Shown here one piece after another: positions 25,252 to 34,070 of a stretch of DNA of 60,762 nt. Source of the stretch: an uncultured Planctomycetota bacterium (GTDB lineage Bacteria; Planctomycetota; Phycisphaerae; UBA1845; Fen-1342). A program made the position numbers and the translations under genes. How positions within the stretch are numbered: position 1 is the stretch's first letter; every line of letters starts with the position of its first letter. The notes beneath the pieces were generated by a model. The model ran no database searches and was not told the DNA's origin. It worked only from the letters and a program-made list of their open reading frames with translations. The stretch is from positions 1 through 60,762 of the forward strand of contig CAADGM010000155.1 in the NCBI GenBank assembly GCA_900696535.1, in the 5' to 3' direction.

Positions 25252-26076
25252 CTACTTGTTGCAGTAGTCGATGATGCGGGCGATCTCGCTGCGCAGGTCG
25301 CGGCGATGCACAATGCGGTCCACGAAGCCGTGATCGAGCATGAACTCGGCCCGCTGGAAACCCTCGGGCAAGGTCGCCTTGATCGTGTTGGCGATGACGC
25401 GCGGGCCGGCGAAGCCGATCAGCGCGCCGGGTTCCGCGATTGTCACGTCGCCCAGAAACGCGAAGCTCGCCGCCACGCCCGCCGTGGTCGGGTCCGTCAT
25501 CACCACGATGTAGAGCCCGCCGGACTCGTCGAACTTGGCGATCGCCGCCGAGGTCTTGGCCATCTGAACGAGCGAGACCATCCCCTCCATCATGCGGGCC
25601 CCGCCGCTGCACGTGACCATCAGGAGGGGCAGGCCCTCGAGCGTGGCCCGCTCGGCGGCGGCGGCGACCTTCTCGCCGACCACGCTGCCCATCGAACCCA
25701 TGATGAAGTTCGGGTTCATCACCCCCATGATGAGCGGGCGGCCCTTGATGAAGCCCTTGCCGACGACGATGGCCTCGCTCTCGCCGGTCTGCTCCTTCAC
25801 CTTCGCGAGGCGCTCCTTGTAGCCCACGCGGTCGCGGAACTCGAGCGGGTCGGTGGACTCGAGGTGCGGCAGGAACTCCTCGAACGTCCCCTCGTCGTTG
25901 AGCTGCGCGATGCGGGCCCGGGCGTCGATGCGGTAGTGGTAGTCGCACTCGGGGCAGACGTGCAGGTTCTCCTCGAGAATGCGCTTGTAGATCATGGCGC
26001 TGCACTGCGTGCAGCGGATCCAGAGCCCCTCGGGCACGTCGACATAACGCCGCTGCGGGACCGCTTCCTCGGGCAT
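25252..26076 (-). CDS. accD: Acetyl-CoA carboxylase carboxyltransferase subunit beta
   Basis: This 274-residue subunit transfers carboxyl from biotin to acetyl-CoA, forming malonyl-CoA for fatty-acid synthesis. The N-terminal four-Cys zinc ribbon is present (Cys 22, 25, 41, 44), followed by the crotonase-like core with VVGKGFIKGRPLIMGVMN, CSGGARMMEGMVSL and the FAGPRVI signature. Its length is normal for AccD. ATG 26076 begins a typical N-terminus. accA is not in the window. Confidence 0.95.
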   Translation of the reverse strand: MPEEAVPQRRYVDVPEGLWIRCTQCSAMIYKRILEENLHVCPECDYHYRIDARARIAQLNDEGTFEEFLPHLESTDPLEFRDRVGYKERLAKVKEQTGESEAIVVGKGFIKGRPLIMGVMNPNFIMGSMGSVVGEKVAAAAERATLEGLPLLMVTCSGGARMMEGMVSLVQMAKTSAAIAKFDESGGLYIVVMTDPTTAGVAASFAFLGDVTIAEPGALIGFAGPRVIANTIKATLPEGFQRAEFMLDHGFVDRIVHRRDLRSEIARIIDYCNK

Positions 26077-26218
26077 GGTTCTCTCTCTATCTCCGACGCC
26101 GAAGAGCGCCTCTCGCACGTCCGTCCGCCCACGGCCCGCAGCTCGCAGGGACGGGCCTCCTGACCTCGTGGAGGGCCGGCCCACTGGGGGACCGGCCACC
26201 AGGCCGGTCTCGTACCAC

Positions 26219-26887
26219 CTATTTCACCGGGCCGCCTCGAGCGGCCGACAGCAGTGCGCTGACATTGGCCGCCGGATCGCCCGAGCGAAAGACCGCCGAC
26301 CCGGCCACGAGCGTATCCGCCCCGGCCGCGACGGCCAGCGGCGCGGTCTCGATATTCACTCCGCCGTCCACCTCCAGCGTCTGGTCGGGTCGCAGACAGC
26401 GAGCGATGGCCTCGATCTTCGGCAGGCAGTCTCGCATGAACGTCTGCCCGCCGAAGCCCGGGAACACCGTCATGACGAGAACGATATCGACGAGCCCGAC
26501 GATGTCCAGCACGCGCTCGACCGGGCAGTCGGGGTTCAGCGACACGCCGACTCTCACGCCCAGCTCACGAATCTGCCGGATGAGCGGTACCGGTTGCGAT
26601 GCCACCTCGATGTGGAACGTGATGCTGTCGGCGCCGGCCTTGACGAACGGCTCGGCGTAGCGGGCCGGGTCCGTGATCATCAGGTGCGTGTCGAGGAACA
26701 AGCGCGTGTGCCGGCGAACGCCGGCCACCACCGGCACGCCGATGGACAGGTTCGGGACGAAGTGCCCGTCCATCACGTCGAGGTGCAGCCACTCGACGCC
26801 CGCCGACTCGACCGCGCGGATCTCCTCGGCCAGGCGACCCATGTCGGCGTCGAGCAGGGAGGGGGCAATGCGCACCGGGCGGCTCAT
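26219..26887 (-). CDS. rpe: Ribulose-phosphate 3-epimerase
   Basis: This 222-residue TIM-barrel enzyme interconverts ribulose 5-phosphate and xylulose 5-phosphate in the pentose phosphate pathway. Its motifs are IAPSLLDADMG, the metal site HLDVMDGHFVPN, the catalytic stretch VMTVFPGFGGQTFM, EVDGGVN and the phosphate-binding AGSAVF. ATG 26887 is preferred over 26902. It is co-directional with accD, and a probable promoter region is shared with the divergent S9 peptidase gene. Confidence 0.95.
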   Translation of the reverse strand: MSRPVRIAPSLLDADMGRLAEEIRAVESAGVEWLHLDVMDGHFVPNLSIGVPVVAGVRRHTRLFLDTHLMITDPARYAEPFVKAGADSITFHIEVASQPVPLIRQIRELGVRVGVSLNPDCPVERVLDIVGLVDIVLVMTVFPGFGGQTFMRDCLPKIEAIARCLRPDQTLEVDGGVNIETAPLAVAAGADTLVAGSAVFRSGDPAANVSALLSAARGGPVK

Positions 26888-27055
26888 GGATGTCGAAAGC
26901 ATAGCGGCGCGCCGGGCCCGGCAGAAGCGTGCCGGCCGCGAGGGCCCGCCAACTCGCTCGGCTCCCCGCGCGGCAAGCGTGGCGGTATAGTCCGCCGCGG
27001 CGCTGACGCGCGCGGCCGTCCCGTGCTGCGCCAGGTTGCCCGCCGGGAGCCGCTC

Positions 27056-29161
27056 ATGCCAGCGCGTCCGCGTCCGATTCGCCTGGACGACCTCTTTGAG
27101 TTGAAGGCCGTCGGACGCGTGGCGGTCTCACCGTCCGGGCAGACCATCGTCTACGAGCTCAAGCGCTGCGACCAGAAGGAGAACAAGAACTTCGTGCAGC
27201 TCTGGCGCGTGGACGTGCCCAGCGCAGCCTCCACCCGAAACGGCGAGCACATCCCGCGACCCCGCCCGCTCACCGCCGGCGGCGCCTGGAGCGACACGCG
27301 GCCACGCTTCTCGCCGGACGGCACGCGCGTCGCATTTCTCTCGACCCGCGACAAGGGATGCTGCCTGTTCGTGCTGCCGCTGGACGGCGGCGAGCCGCTG
27401 CGGTTGACCGAACCGGACGGCTTCGCCCACGACTTCGACTGGTCGCCCGACAGCCGGCGCATCGTCTTCACCTGGCAGGCCATGAGCGAGCGGGAGAAGC
27501 TCGAGCGCGACGGCAAGTACGACGAGCTGAAGAAGCGCCCCCAGTACAAGCACGTCACGCGCCTGTTTCACAAGCTCGACGGCGCCGGCTGGTGGAACGG
27601 GAACTATACGCACGTGTACCTGGTCGACGCCGAGGGCGGCCGGCCGCGGCAGCTCACCCGCGGAAGCTACGACGACCAGGAGCCGCGCTTCAGCCCGGAC
27701 GGGCGGCTCGTGTCCTTCACCTCCAACCGCGTCGAGAACCCCGACCTGTTCCCGGAGAACGCCGACCTGTTCGTCGTCCGGCCCAGCGGCGGCCCGTCCC
27801 GCAAGATCACCCGGAAGAAGGGCTCGTGCCGCGGGCACGCCTGGTCGCCGGACGGCCGGCAGATCGCGTTCATCGGCAATCCTGGGGGCCCGAATGATGC
27901 CTGGAAATACCCGACCACCGTGTGGAGCGTCGCGTCCGCAGGTGGCCGCCCGCGCAGCCTGACGCCGCGCATCGATAACGAGTGCTTCGCCACAACACTG
28001 AGCGACGTGGTGACGAGCGCCTTCGAGGTGCCGCAGGTTGTCTGGAGCGCGGACGGCCGGCGCCTCCTGTTCCTCGTCTCGCGGCGTGGGGCGACCGAGC
28101 TGTGCTCCTGTTCCGCCACCGGGGGCGACGTGCGCACCGAGATCGGCGGCGAGACGAGCATCCACTTCCTGCACCAGGCGCGGCCCGACGGCCCCATCGC
28201 CCTTTGCAGCGGTGATGCGACCGATCCCGGCGACGTGCACCTCGCGCAGCAGCGGCCGGCCAACGACGCGCGCAAGCCACTCAACGGCCGGCCCGCGCCC
28301 GGGCGGGCCGCGGACCGATCAAAGGCACGCTGGGACGTGCAGCGCCTCACGTTCGTGAACCGCCCCCTGCTCGAGCGTATTGCAGTCGTCGAGCCCGAGC
28401 CCTTCACCGTGAAGTCCAAAGGCGCCGAGGTCCACGGCTGGGTCCTGCGTCCGCCCGGCTTCGTGCGCGGACGCAAGTACCCGGCGATCCTAGAGATTCA
28501 CGGCGGACCGCAGGCGCAGTATGGCCACGCGTTCTTCCACGAGATGCAATGGCTGGCCGCCCAGGGCTACGTGGTGGCCTACAGCAACCCGCGCGGTTCG
28601 ACCGGCAACGGCAACCAGTTCCGCCGCGCCATTCATGCCGACTGGGGCAATCTCGACTACATCGACGTCATGAAGGTCGCCGACTGGCTGGCCGCGCGGC
28701 CGTACGTCGACCGCCGCCGGATGGGTATCACGGGCGGGTCCTACGGCGGCTACATGACCAACTGGGTAATCGGCCACACGGACCGCTTCGCCGCCGCGGT
28801 CACGCAGCGAAGTGTCTGGAACATGGTGTCGATGTACGGCACGAGCGATTACGGGTGGGACCTGGGAACGGAGTTCGGCGGCAAGCCGTGGGAGAACGCC
28901 GCGGCGCTGCATCGCTGCTCGCCGATGACTTTCGTGCGGAACATCCGCACGCCACTGCTCATCGAGCACGAGGAGGAGGACCATCGCTGCCCGATCGAGC
29001 AGGCCGAGCAGCTCTTCACGGCGCTGAAGGTCCTCGGCCGCACGGTGGAGATGGTCCGCTTCGAGGGCGAATCGCACGGGCTCTCGCGCACCGGTCGTCC
29101 GCAGAACCGGGCCGAGCGGCTGCGTCGGATCGCCGGCTGGTTCGACAGGTACTTGAAATAG
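27056..29161 (+). CDS. S9 family prolyl oligopeptidase-type peptidase
   Basis: This 701-residue enzyme has an N-terminal beta-propeller with WD40-like PD40 repeats (for example DTRPRFSPDGTRVAFLSTRD and DQEPRFSPDGRLVSFTSNRV) and a C-terminal alpha/beta-hydrolase. The catalytic residues are visible: Ser about 562 in GGSYGGYM, Asp about 642 in EEEDHRCP and His about 674 in GESHGLS. It is a DPP-type or acylaminoacyl-peptidase. No signal peptide is evident, so it is likely cytoplasmic. ATG 27056 has GGGAG just upstream; a TATAGT (26986-26991) lies in the divergent spacer. Confidence 0.9.
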   Translation: MPARPRPIRLDDLFELKAVGRVAVSPSGQTIVYELKRCDQKENKNFVQLWRVDVPSAASTRNGEHIPRPRPLTAGGAWSDTRPRFSPDGTRVAFLSTRDKGCCLFVLPLDGGEPLRLTEPDGFAHDFDWSPDSRRIVFTWQAMSEREKLERDGKYDELKKRPQYKHVTRLFHKLDGAGWWNGNYTHVYLVDAEGGRPRQLTRGSYDDQEPRFSPDGRLVSFTSNRVENPDLFPENADLFVVRPSGGPSRKITRKKGSCRGHAWSPDGRQIAFIGNPGGPNDAWKYPTTVWSVASAGGRPRSLTPRIDNECFATTLSDVVTSAFEVPQVVWSADGRRLLFLVSRRGATELCSCSATGGDVRTEIGGETSIHFLHQARPDGPIALCSGDATDPGDVHLAQQRPANDARKPLNGRPAPGRAADRSKARWDVQRLTFVNRPLLERIAVVEPEPFTVKSKGAEVHGWVLRPPGFVRGRKYPAILEIHGGPQAQYGHAFFHEMQWLAAQGYVVAYSNPRGSTGNGNQFRRAIHADWGNLDYIDVMKVADWLAARPYVDRRRMGITGGSYGGYMTNWVIGHTDRFAAAVTQRSVWNMVSMYGTSDYGWDLGTEFGGKPWENAAALHRCSPMTFVRNIRTPLLIEHEEEDHRCPIEQAEQLFTALKVLGRTVEMVRFEGESHGLSRTGRPQNRAERLRRIAGWFDRYLK

Positions 29162-29213
29162 GCATGATCGTCGGGCGCTACAACCCTGATGAGCGGCATC
29201 CGAGCCGGCTGGT

Positions 29214-30194
29214 ATGAAACGACCGCCACGATTGACGCTGGCCGCGCTGCCTACCCCGTTCGCGCGCTGTGAACGGCTCGGCGCCGAGCTGTCGGCTGAA
29301 ATCTGGATCAAGCGGGACGACCTGACGGGCCTGGAGCTGTCGGGCAACAAGATCCGCAAGCTGGAGTACGTGCTGGCCGACGCCATCGCAAGCGGGTGCG
29401 ACACGATCGTCACCGAGGGCACCTGCCAGTCGAACCACTGCCGCGCGACGGCCGCGGCCTGCGCACGTCTGGGGCTGCACTGCGAGCTGCTGGTTCGCCC
29501 CGAGCCGCCGCCTGAACTCCAGGGCAATCACCTGCTCGACGCGCTCTTCGGGGCGCGCTGGCGCGGTTTCGCGCGGCCCGACTACGCCGCCCGGCGGGAC
29601 CAGATCGTCGCGGACACGCTTGTAGAACTGCGGGCCGCGGGCCGACGGCCGCGTTTCACCCCCGCGGGCGCGTCCGAGCCGCTCGGCTGCTGGGGCTATA
29701 TCGATGCGCTGGCGGAACTGGGGACGCAGCTCGCCGCCGCCGGCATCGCGGCGTGCGACGTCGTTGTCGGGGTATCGAGCGACGCCACCTACGCCGGCGC
29801 GCTGCTCGGCAAGCTCCTGCACCATCTGGACGGCATCGACGTCTGGGGCGTCCCCGTCAGTGACGACGCTGACTACCACGCCGCGGCCACGGCATCGCTG
29901 TGCGCGGCGACGATCGAGGAGTACGCATTGCCGGTCTCGTTCGATCCGGCGCTGCTGCGGTTGATACCCGGGTTCGTCGGGCCGGGCTACGCCATCGCCA
30001 CGCCGGAGTGCGTGGAAGCCCTGCGGCTGCTGGCCCGCACGGAGGCGATCGTGCTCGACCCGGTCTACACGGCCAAGGTATTCGCGGCGGTCGTCGCGGG
30101 AATCCGCGCCGGCTCGCTGGGGCACTCGCGCCCAGTCGTGTTTATCCACACGGGGGGGGGGTGTTCTCGGTATTCGCCTGGAGCCGGGAGCTGA
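29214..30194 (+). CDS. D-cysteine desulfhydrase-like PLP enzyme, 3' frameshift
   Basis: This is a PLP-dependent protein of the ACC deaminase/D-cysteine desulfhydrase family. PLP lysine 46 sits in SGNKIRKLEY, and QSNHCRATAAAC follows the family pattern. At the end, HTGG should be followed by a hydrophobic tail. Here ten G (30152-30161) put the frame out, giving GGCSRYSPGAGS and an early stop. Eight or eleven G would give HTGGVFSVFAWSREL and stop at 30206-30208. The glycine loop expected to hold the PLP phosphate reads GVSSDATYAG, a departure from GSGGT. The protein may be a divergent or decaying enzyme; a sequencing error in the G run is equally possible. Confidence 0.72.
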   Translation: MKRPPRLTLAALPTPFARCERLGAELSAEIWIKRDDLTGLELSGNKIRKLEYVLADAIASGCDTIVTEGTCQSNHCRATAAACARLGLHCELLVRPEPPPELQGNHLLDALFGARWRGFARPDYAARRDQIVADTLVELRAAGRRPRFTPAGASEPLGCWGYIDALAELGTQLAAAGIAACDVVVGVSSDATYAGALLGKLLHHLDGIDVWGVPVSDDADYHAAATASLCAATIEEYALPVSFDPALLRLIPGFVGPGYAIATPECVEALRLLARTEAIVLDPVYTAKVFAAVVAGIRAGSLGHSRPVVFIHTGGGCSRYSPGAGS

Positions 30195-30231
30195 GCGCCG
30201 GCGCGTGACCGGCTCGAGCGGGCCCGAGGGA

Positions 30232-32166
30232 TCAGCCGTTGGACTCGATCCCCGTGCTGGCCTTGAGCGGCCAGCGGGGCGACGCGACGCGCAGAGTGAG
30301 CACGGGGATGTCGGTCACATGCCGCAAGTTGTTCACGGTCGCGCCGTGGAAGAGGTCGCCGAGCCAGCGGTGCCCGTGCCCGCCGGTCACGATCAGGTCG
30401 CAGTGCTCGTCCTCGGCCAGGCGGGCGATCTCTTCGGCGGGGTCGCCGGCCCCCAGCCGCGTGTGACAAGCCAGCCCCGCTTCCCGCAACCGGGCGGCCA
30501 CCCGTTCGAGATAGTCGGCGTCGTGGCGCACCTCGGCGTCGTCTGCGGCGACCCCCAGGAAGCGGGCCGCGGTGCTCTCGACGACGTGGATGAGCACGAC
30601 CTCCGCGCCGGCCGCCCGGATCAGCGGGATCACCCCCGCCAGCACGGTCGCGTCCTGCGGCCCCGCCTCCAGCGCAATCGCCACGCGTCGATACTGCTGC
30701 GGCAGGGTCGCTTCCAGGGCCGGCAGCGGCGGCGTCGGCACGCCCGACCGCCGACGATCCCTCCAGCCGCGCCAGAGCGGCTCGGCGATCATCCAGACCA
30801 GCAGCGGCACGAGCAGCCCCGAGATCGGCACAAGGAGGTACTGCACGGCCCACACGCCCCCGGTGACGCCATCCACGATGAACTCGTACACGAGCTTTCC
30901 GTTGAGCGACACGATGATCGCCGCCGTGATCCAGGCCAGCACTTGCGCCCAGACAGGCGTCACGAAGCTGCCCATCTTCCTGCGGTCGCTCGTGAAGTGA
31001 ACGAGCGGAATCACGGCGAACGAGAGCTGAAGCGAGAGGATGACCTGCGAAAGAATCAGCAGGTCGTCCACCCCGGCCTCGCCCTGTACGAGAATGACGA
31101 TCGCGGCGGGCACTACCGCCAGCAGCCGCGTCACGAGGCGACGCAACCACGGCCGCAGGCGCAGCGATACGAACCCCTCCATGACCACCTGGCCGGCCAT
31201 CGTGCCCGTGATGGTCGAGGACTGCCCGGCCGCCAGCAGGGCCACCGCGAAGAGAATCGGCGCGAGCGTCGAGCCGAGCAACGGCTCGAGCAGCGCGTGT
31301 GCATCGATCAGGGCCGCGACATCCTGGTGGCCGGTCCCGTAGAAGGTCGCCGCCGCCAGCACCAGGATAGCTGCGTTCACGAGGAACGCACCGTTGAGCG
31401 CCACGACCGAGTCGACCAGGTTGAAGCCGGCGGCTTCGCGGAGGCCCGCGCGCGTCGGCTCGACGGCCCGCGACTGCACCAGGGCCGAGTGGAGGTAAAG
31501 ATTGTGCGGCATTACCGTCGCGCCGAGGATGCCGATCGCGATGTAGAGCTGCCCACCCGACAGCACGCCGGGCGCAAAGCCCTTGAGCACCTCGCCGAGC
31601 GGCGGACGGGACAGGAACATCTCCGCCGCGAAGCACACGCCGATCGTCCCGACCAGCGTCAGCACGACGGCTTCGATCTTGCGGATTCCGTATGACTGGA
31701 GCATCAGCAGCAGCATGACGTCCAGGACCGTGATCACCACGCCCCACAGCAGTGGGATCCCGAAGAGCAGGTACAGGCCAATGGCCGAGCCGAGCACCTC
31801 CGCCAGGTCGCACGCGGCGATGGCGATCTCGCACAGGATCCACAGGACGGCGTTGACCGCGGGCGGGTAGTGATCGCGGCAGGCCTGGGCCAGGTCGCGA
31901 CGCGTGGCCAGCCCAAGGCGCGCCGAGAGCGTCTGGAGCAGGATCGCCATCAGGTTCGACAGGAGAATGACCCAGATCAGCGTGTAGCCGAACCGCGCAC
32001 CCGCGGCCAGGTCGGTCGCCCAGTTGCCCGGGTCCATGTCGCCGACCGCGACCATGAACGCCGGCCCGCTGAAGGTCAGCAGCCGGCGCAGCAGCGATGA
32101 GCCGCTGCGAACGGCGATCGACCCGTGCACCTCGGGCAAGGAGGGAAGTGTCCGTTTCCGCGCCAT
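30232..32166 (-). CDS. Nramp-type metal transporter fused to a USP domain
   Basis: The protein is 644 residues. The first 470 are an Nramp/MntH divalent-metal transporter with the metal-binding motifs DPGNWATD (TM1) and MPHNLYLH (TM6). After a linker rich in Arg and Pro comes a universal-stress-protein domain (about 488-635) with VVLIHVVES and a glycine-rich nucleotide loop VTGGHGHRWLGDLFHGATVN. USP fusions are thought to regulate transport according to nucleotide state. The substrate is likely Mn2+ or Fe2+. It is convergent with the PLP enzyme gene, 37 bases apart. Confidence 0.9.
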   Translation of the reverse strand: MARKRTLPSLPEVHGSIAVRSGSSLLRRLLTFSGPAFMVAVGDMDPGNWATDLAAGARFGYTLIWVILLSNLMAILLQTLSARLGLATRRDLAQACRDHYPPAVNAVLWILCEIAIAACDLAEVLGSAIGLYLLFGIPLLWGVVITVLDVMLLLMLQSYGIRKIEAVVLTLVGTIGVCFAAEMFLSRPPLGEVLKGFAPGVLSGGQLYIAIGILGATVMPHNLYLHSALVQSRAVEPTRAGLREAAGFNLVDSVVALNGAFLVNAAILVLAAATFYGTGHQDVAALIDAHALLEPLLGSTLAPILFAVALLAAGQSSTITGTMAGQVVMEGFVSLRLRPWLRRLVTRLLAVVPAAIVILVQGEAGVDDLLILSQVILSLQLSFAVIPLVHFTSDRRKMGSFVTPVWAQVLAWITAAIIVSLNGKLVYEFIVDGVTGGVWAVQYLLVPISGLLVPLLVWMIAEPLWRGWRDRRRSGVPTPPLPALEATLPQQYRRVAIALEAGPQDATVLAGVIPLIRAAGAEVVLIHVVESTAARFLGVAADDAEVRHDADYLERVAARLREAGLACHTRLGAGDPAEEIARLAEDEHCDLIVTGGHGHRWLGDLFHGATVNNLRHVTDIPVLTLRVASPRWPLKASTGIESNG

Positions 32167-32415
32167 GCTGTCAGGTCAGAGCGCCGGGTCCCTGGTCTTC
32201 AGCCAGTGCAGGCGCCGCTTGCCCGCGGCGCCCGTGCCAGCCTGGGGCCCCAGCCAGTGAGCAACCCACCGATCATGATACCGCTACGGCGGCGGCCGCT
32301 GGCGGACGCGGCCGACGCGGCGACTTGCCGCGCTCGGCCGTGGCCAGGTGGCGGGAGGGCAGCTTATAATGCAAGCGCGGAAATAGGACGTGTCCTTGGC
32401 GAAGGGATGTGCCAG

Positions 32416-32598
32416 ATGACGCTCGAATTGAGCCCGGAAGAAGTCGAGGTTCTCAGGAAGGTCCTGGAGCGCGAGATCGCCGAAGTGGGCCCCGAGCTTC
32501 GCCATACGGCGACCTCGACCTACCACGACGAGCTCAAGCACTACAAGGAAGTGCTGATCCACATTTCGAAGCGCCTCGCCGAGCCCAAGCCGCAGTAG
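32416..32598 (+). CDS. Small helical protein of unknown function
   Basis: This is a 60-residue, highly charged, predominantly helical protein (MTLELSPEEVEVLRKVLERE at the start). ATG 32416 is chosen over 32407 because GAAGGGA lies 8 bases upstream. A perfect TATAAT at 32365-32370 precedes it, without a good -35. The family is unrecognised; similar short conserved proteins occur in Planctomycetes and Acidobacteria. Confidence 0.7.
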   Translation: MTLELSPEEVEVLRKVLEREIAEVGPELRHTATSTYHDELKHYKEVLIHISKRLAEPKPQ

Positions 32599-32774
32599 AA
32601 GCCATCGCTCAACCCATCCCTGTCAGCGAGGCGCCTGGGGAGAGTCGAGTCGATCGGAATCCCCGCCCCGCAGCCGCTCGTGATTGCAGATCCACCTCGC
32701 GGGAGAGCGCCCGTCGCCGCGCCCGGTGACGGCCACGCCCGGCGGACGGGTACGTCGTCCGCAAGCGCGGCGGC

Positions 32775-33893
32775 TCAGAGCAGTGATCGAAGCGTCCTCA
32801 CCACGTAGTCCACGTCCGCCTCGCTCAAGTGATTGTGGAACGGCAGCGCGATCGTCCGGTCGCACAGCGCTTCCGTGATGGGGAACATTCCCCGGCGGTA
32901 GCTCAGCGGGGGCTCCTGGTAGAACGGCTGAAGGTGGATCGCGGGAAAGTATACCTGGCAGGCCACGCCCGCGGCCCGCAGCCGCTCGATAATCGTCAGC
33001 CGCTGCTCCGCCGAGTAATCGTCGCTCAGCCGAACGACGAACACGAACCAACTGATTTTGCAGTGCTCGGGGACGCGCTGGAGGCTAAGTCGCGGCTCGT
33101 CGCGCAGCCGCTGGAGGTAGTAGCCCGCCACGCGGTCGCGCTTGGCCAGGATCTCGTCCAGCCGGCGCATCTGGTGGATGCCGATCGCGGCCTGCACGTC
33201 GTTCATACGGTAATTGAATCCCAGCCGCGCGTGGGCAAGCCAGTCCGCGGTCGGATCCCGCCCCTGGTTGCGATAGGCCCGACAGAGGAAGGCGATCTCG
33301 TCGTTGTTGGTCACGACCATGCCGCCCTCGCCGGTGGTAATCTGCTTGTTCGGATAAAAGCCGAACACGCCGGCTTCACCCAGCAGGCCGCACCACCGGC
33401 CACGGTAGGTGGCGCCCAGCGCTTCGCACGAGTCCTCCAGCACCCGCAGGTTGTGCTTGCGGGCAATGGCGTTAACCGCGTCCATCTCCGCAGGTACCCC
33501 GAACACGTCGACCGGCAGCAGCGCCCGCGTGCGCGGCGTGATGGCGGCCTCGATGCGGGCCGGGTCGATCTGCCAGGTGTGGGGATCGATGTCCACGAAG
33601 ACCGGCTTTCCGCCCTGGAACATGATGCTGTTGGATGAGGCGATGAACGAGAACGGCGTCGTGATCACCTCGTCCCCGGGCCCGATGCCCATTGCCCGCC
33701 AGACCATGTGCAACCCGCTGGTGCCGCTGTTGCAGGCGATGGCGTGCTTGACGCCCAGCCGCTTCACGAACTCCTGCTCGAACGCGGGAATCCGGGGGCC
33801 GAGACTCAGCCGCTCGCTCCTCAGCACGGCCACGACTTCGTCGATCTCGGCCTGGGTGATGTCCTGTGACGAAAGCGTGATCTCGCGCTTCAC
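32775..33893 (-). CDS. DegT/DnrJ/EryC1/StrS aminotransferase
   Basis: This 372-residue PLP aminotransferase acts on nucleotide-linked keto-sugars. PLP lysine 183 lies in GFYPNKQITTGEGG, with LEDSCEALGA (Asp about 154) and the substrate-binding LGFNYRMNDVQAAIG. Its length is normal. GTG 33893 with TGGAG about 7 bases upstream starts the conserved fold; an ATG further up gives a poor N-terminus. It is divergent from the ABC exporter, so a role in surface polysaccharide is reasonable but inferred. Confidence 0.88.
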   Translation of the reverse strand: MKREITLSSQDITQAEIDEVVAVLRSERLSLGPRIPAFEQEFVKRLGVKHAIACNSGTSGLHMVWRAMGIGPGDEVITTPFSFIASSNSIMFQGGKPVFVDIDPHTWQIDPARIEAAITPRTRALLPVDVFGVPAEMDAVNAIARKHNLRVLEDSCEALGATYRGRWCGLLGEAGVFGFYPNKQITTGEGGMVVTNNDEIAFLCRAYRNQGRDPTADWLAHARLGFNYRMNDVQAAIGIHQMRRLDEILAKRDRVAGYYLQRLRDEPRLSLQRVPEHCKISWFVFVVRLSDDYSAEQRLTIIERLRAAGVACQVYFPAIHLQPFYQEPPLSYRRGMFPITEALCDRTIALPFHNHLSEADVDYVVRTLRSLL

Positions 33894-34070
33894 GAGTGGC
33901 TCCAGTTCGTGGGCTCGTTCGGCCCCTGCCCGCTCGGGCCAGAGCTTACGCGCCGGCAGCACCACCGCGCGGGCCGACAAGGCCCGGCATTGCCAGCCAG
34001 GCATCCGGGCGCCGGTTCGCCGGCGGCCAATCCCCTCCGGCGCGCGGGTCCGCTATCATATCGACCGAAC

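Noticed and set aside
23297-26005. A single long minus frame joining the kinase with the accD region
   Set aside because: The part beyond 25174 is an out-of-frame shadow of accD, which has all its motifs in another frame.
32407-32598. ATG 32407 as start of the small helical protein
   Set aside because: It overlaps the only ribosome-binding site; ATG 32416 has correct spacing.
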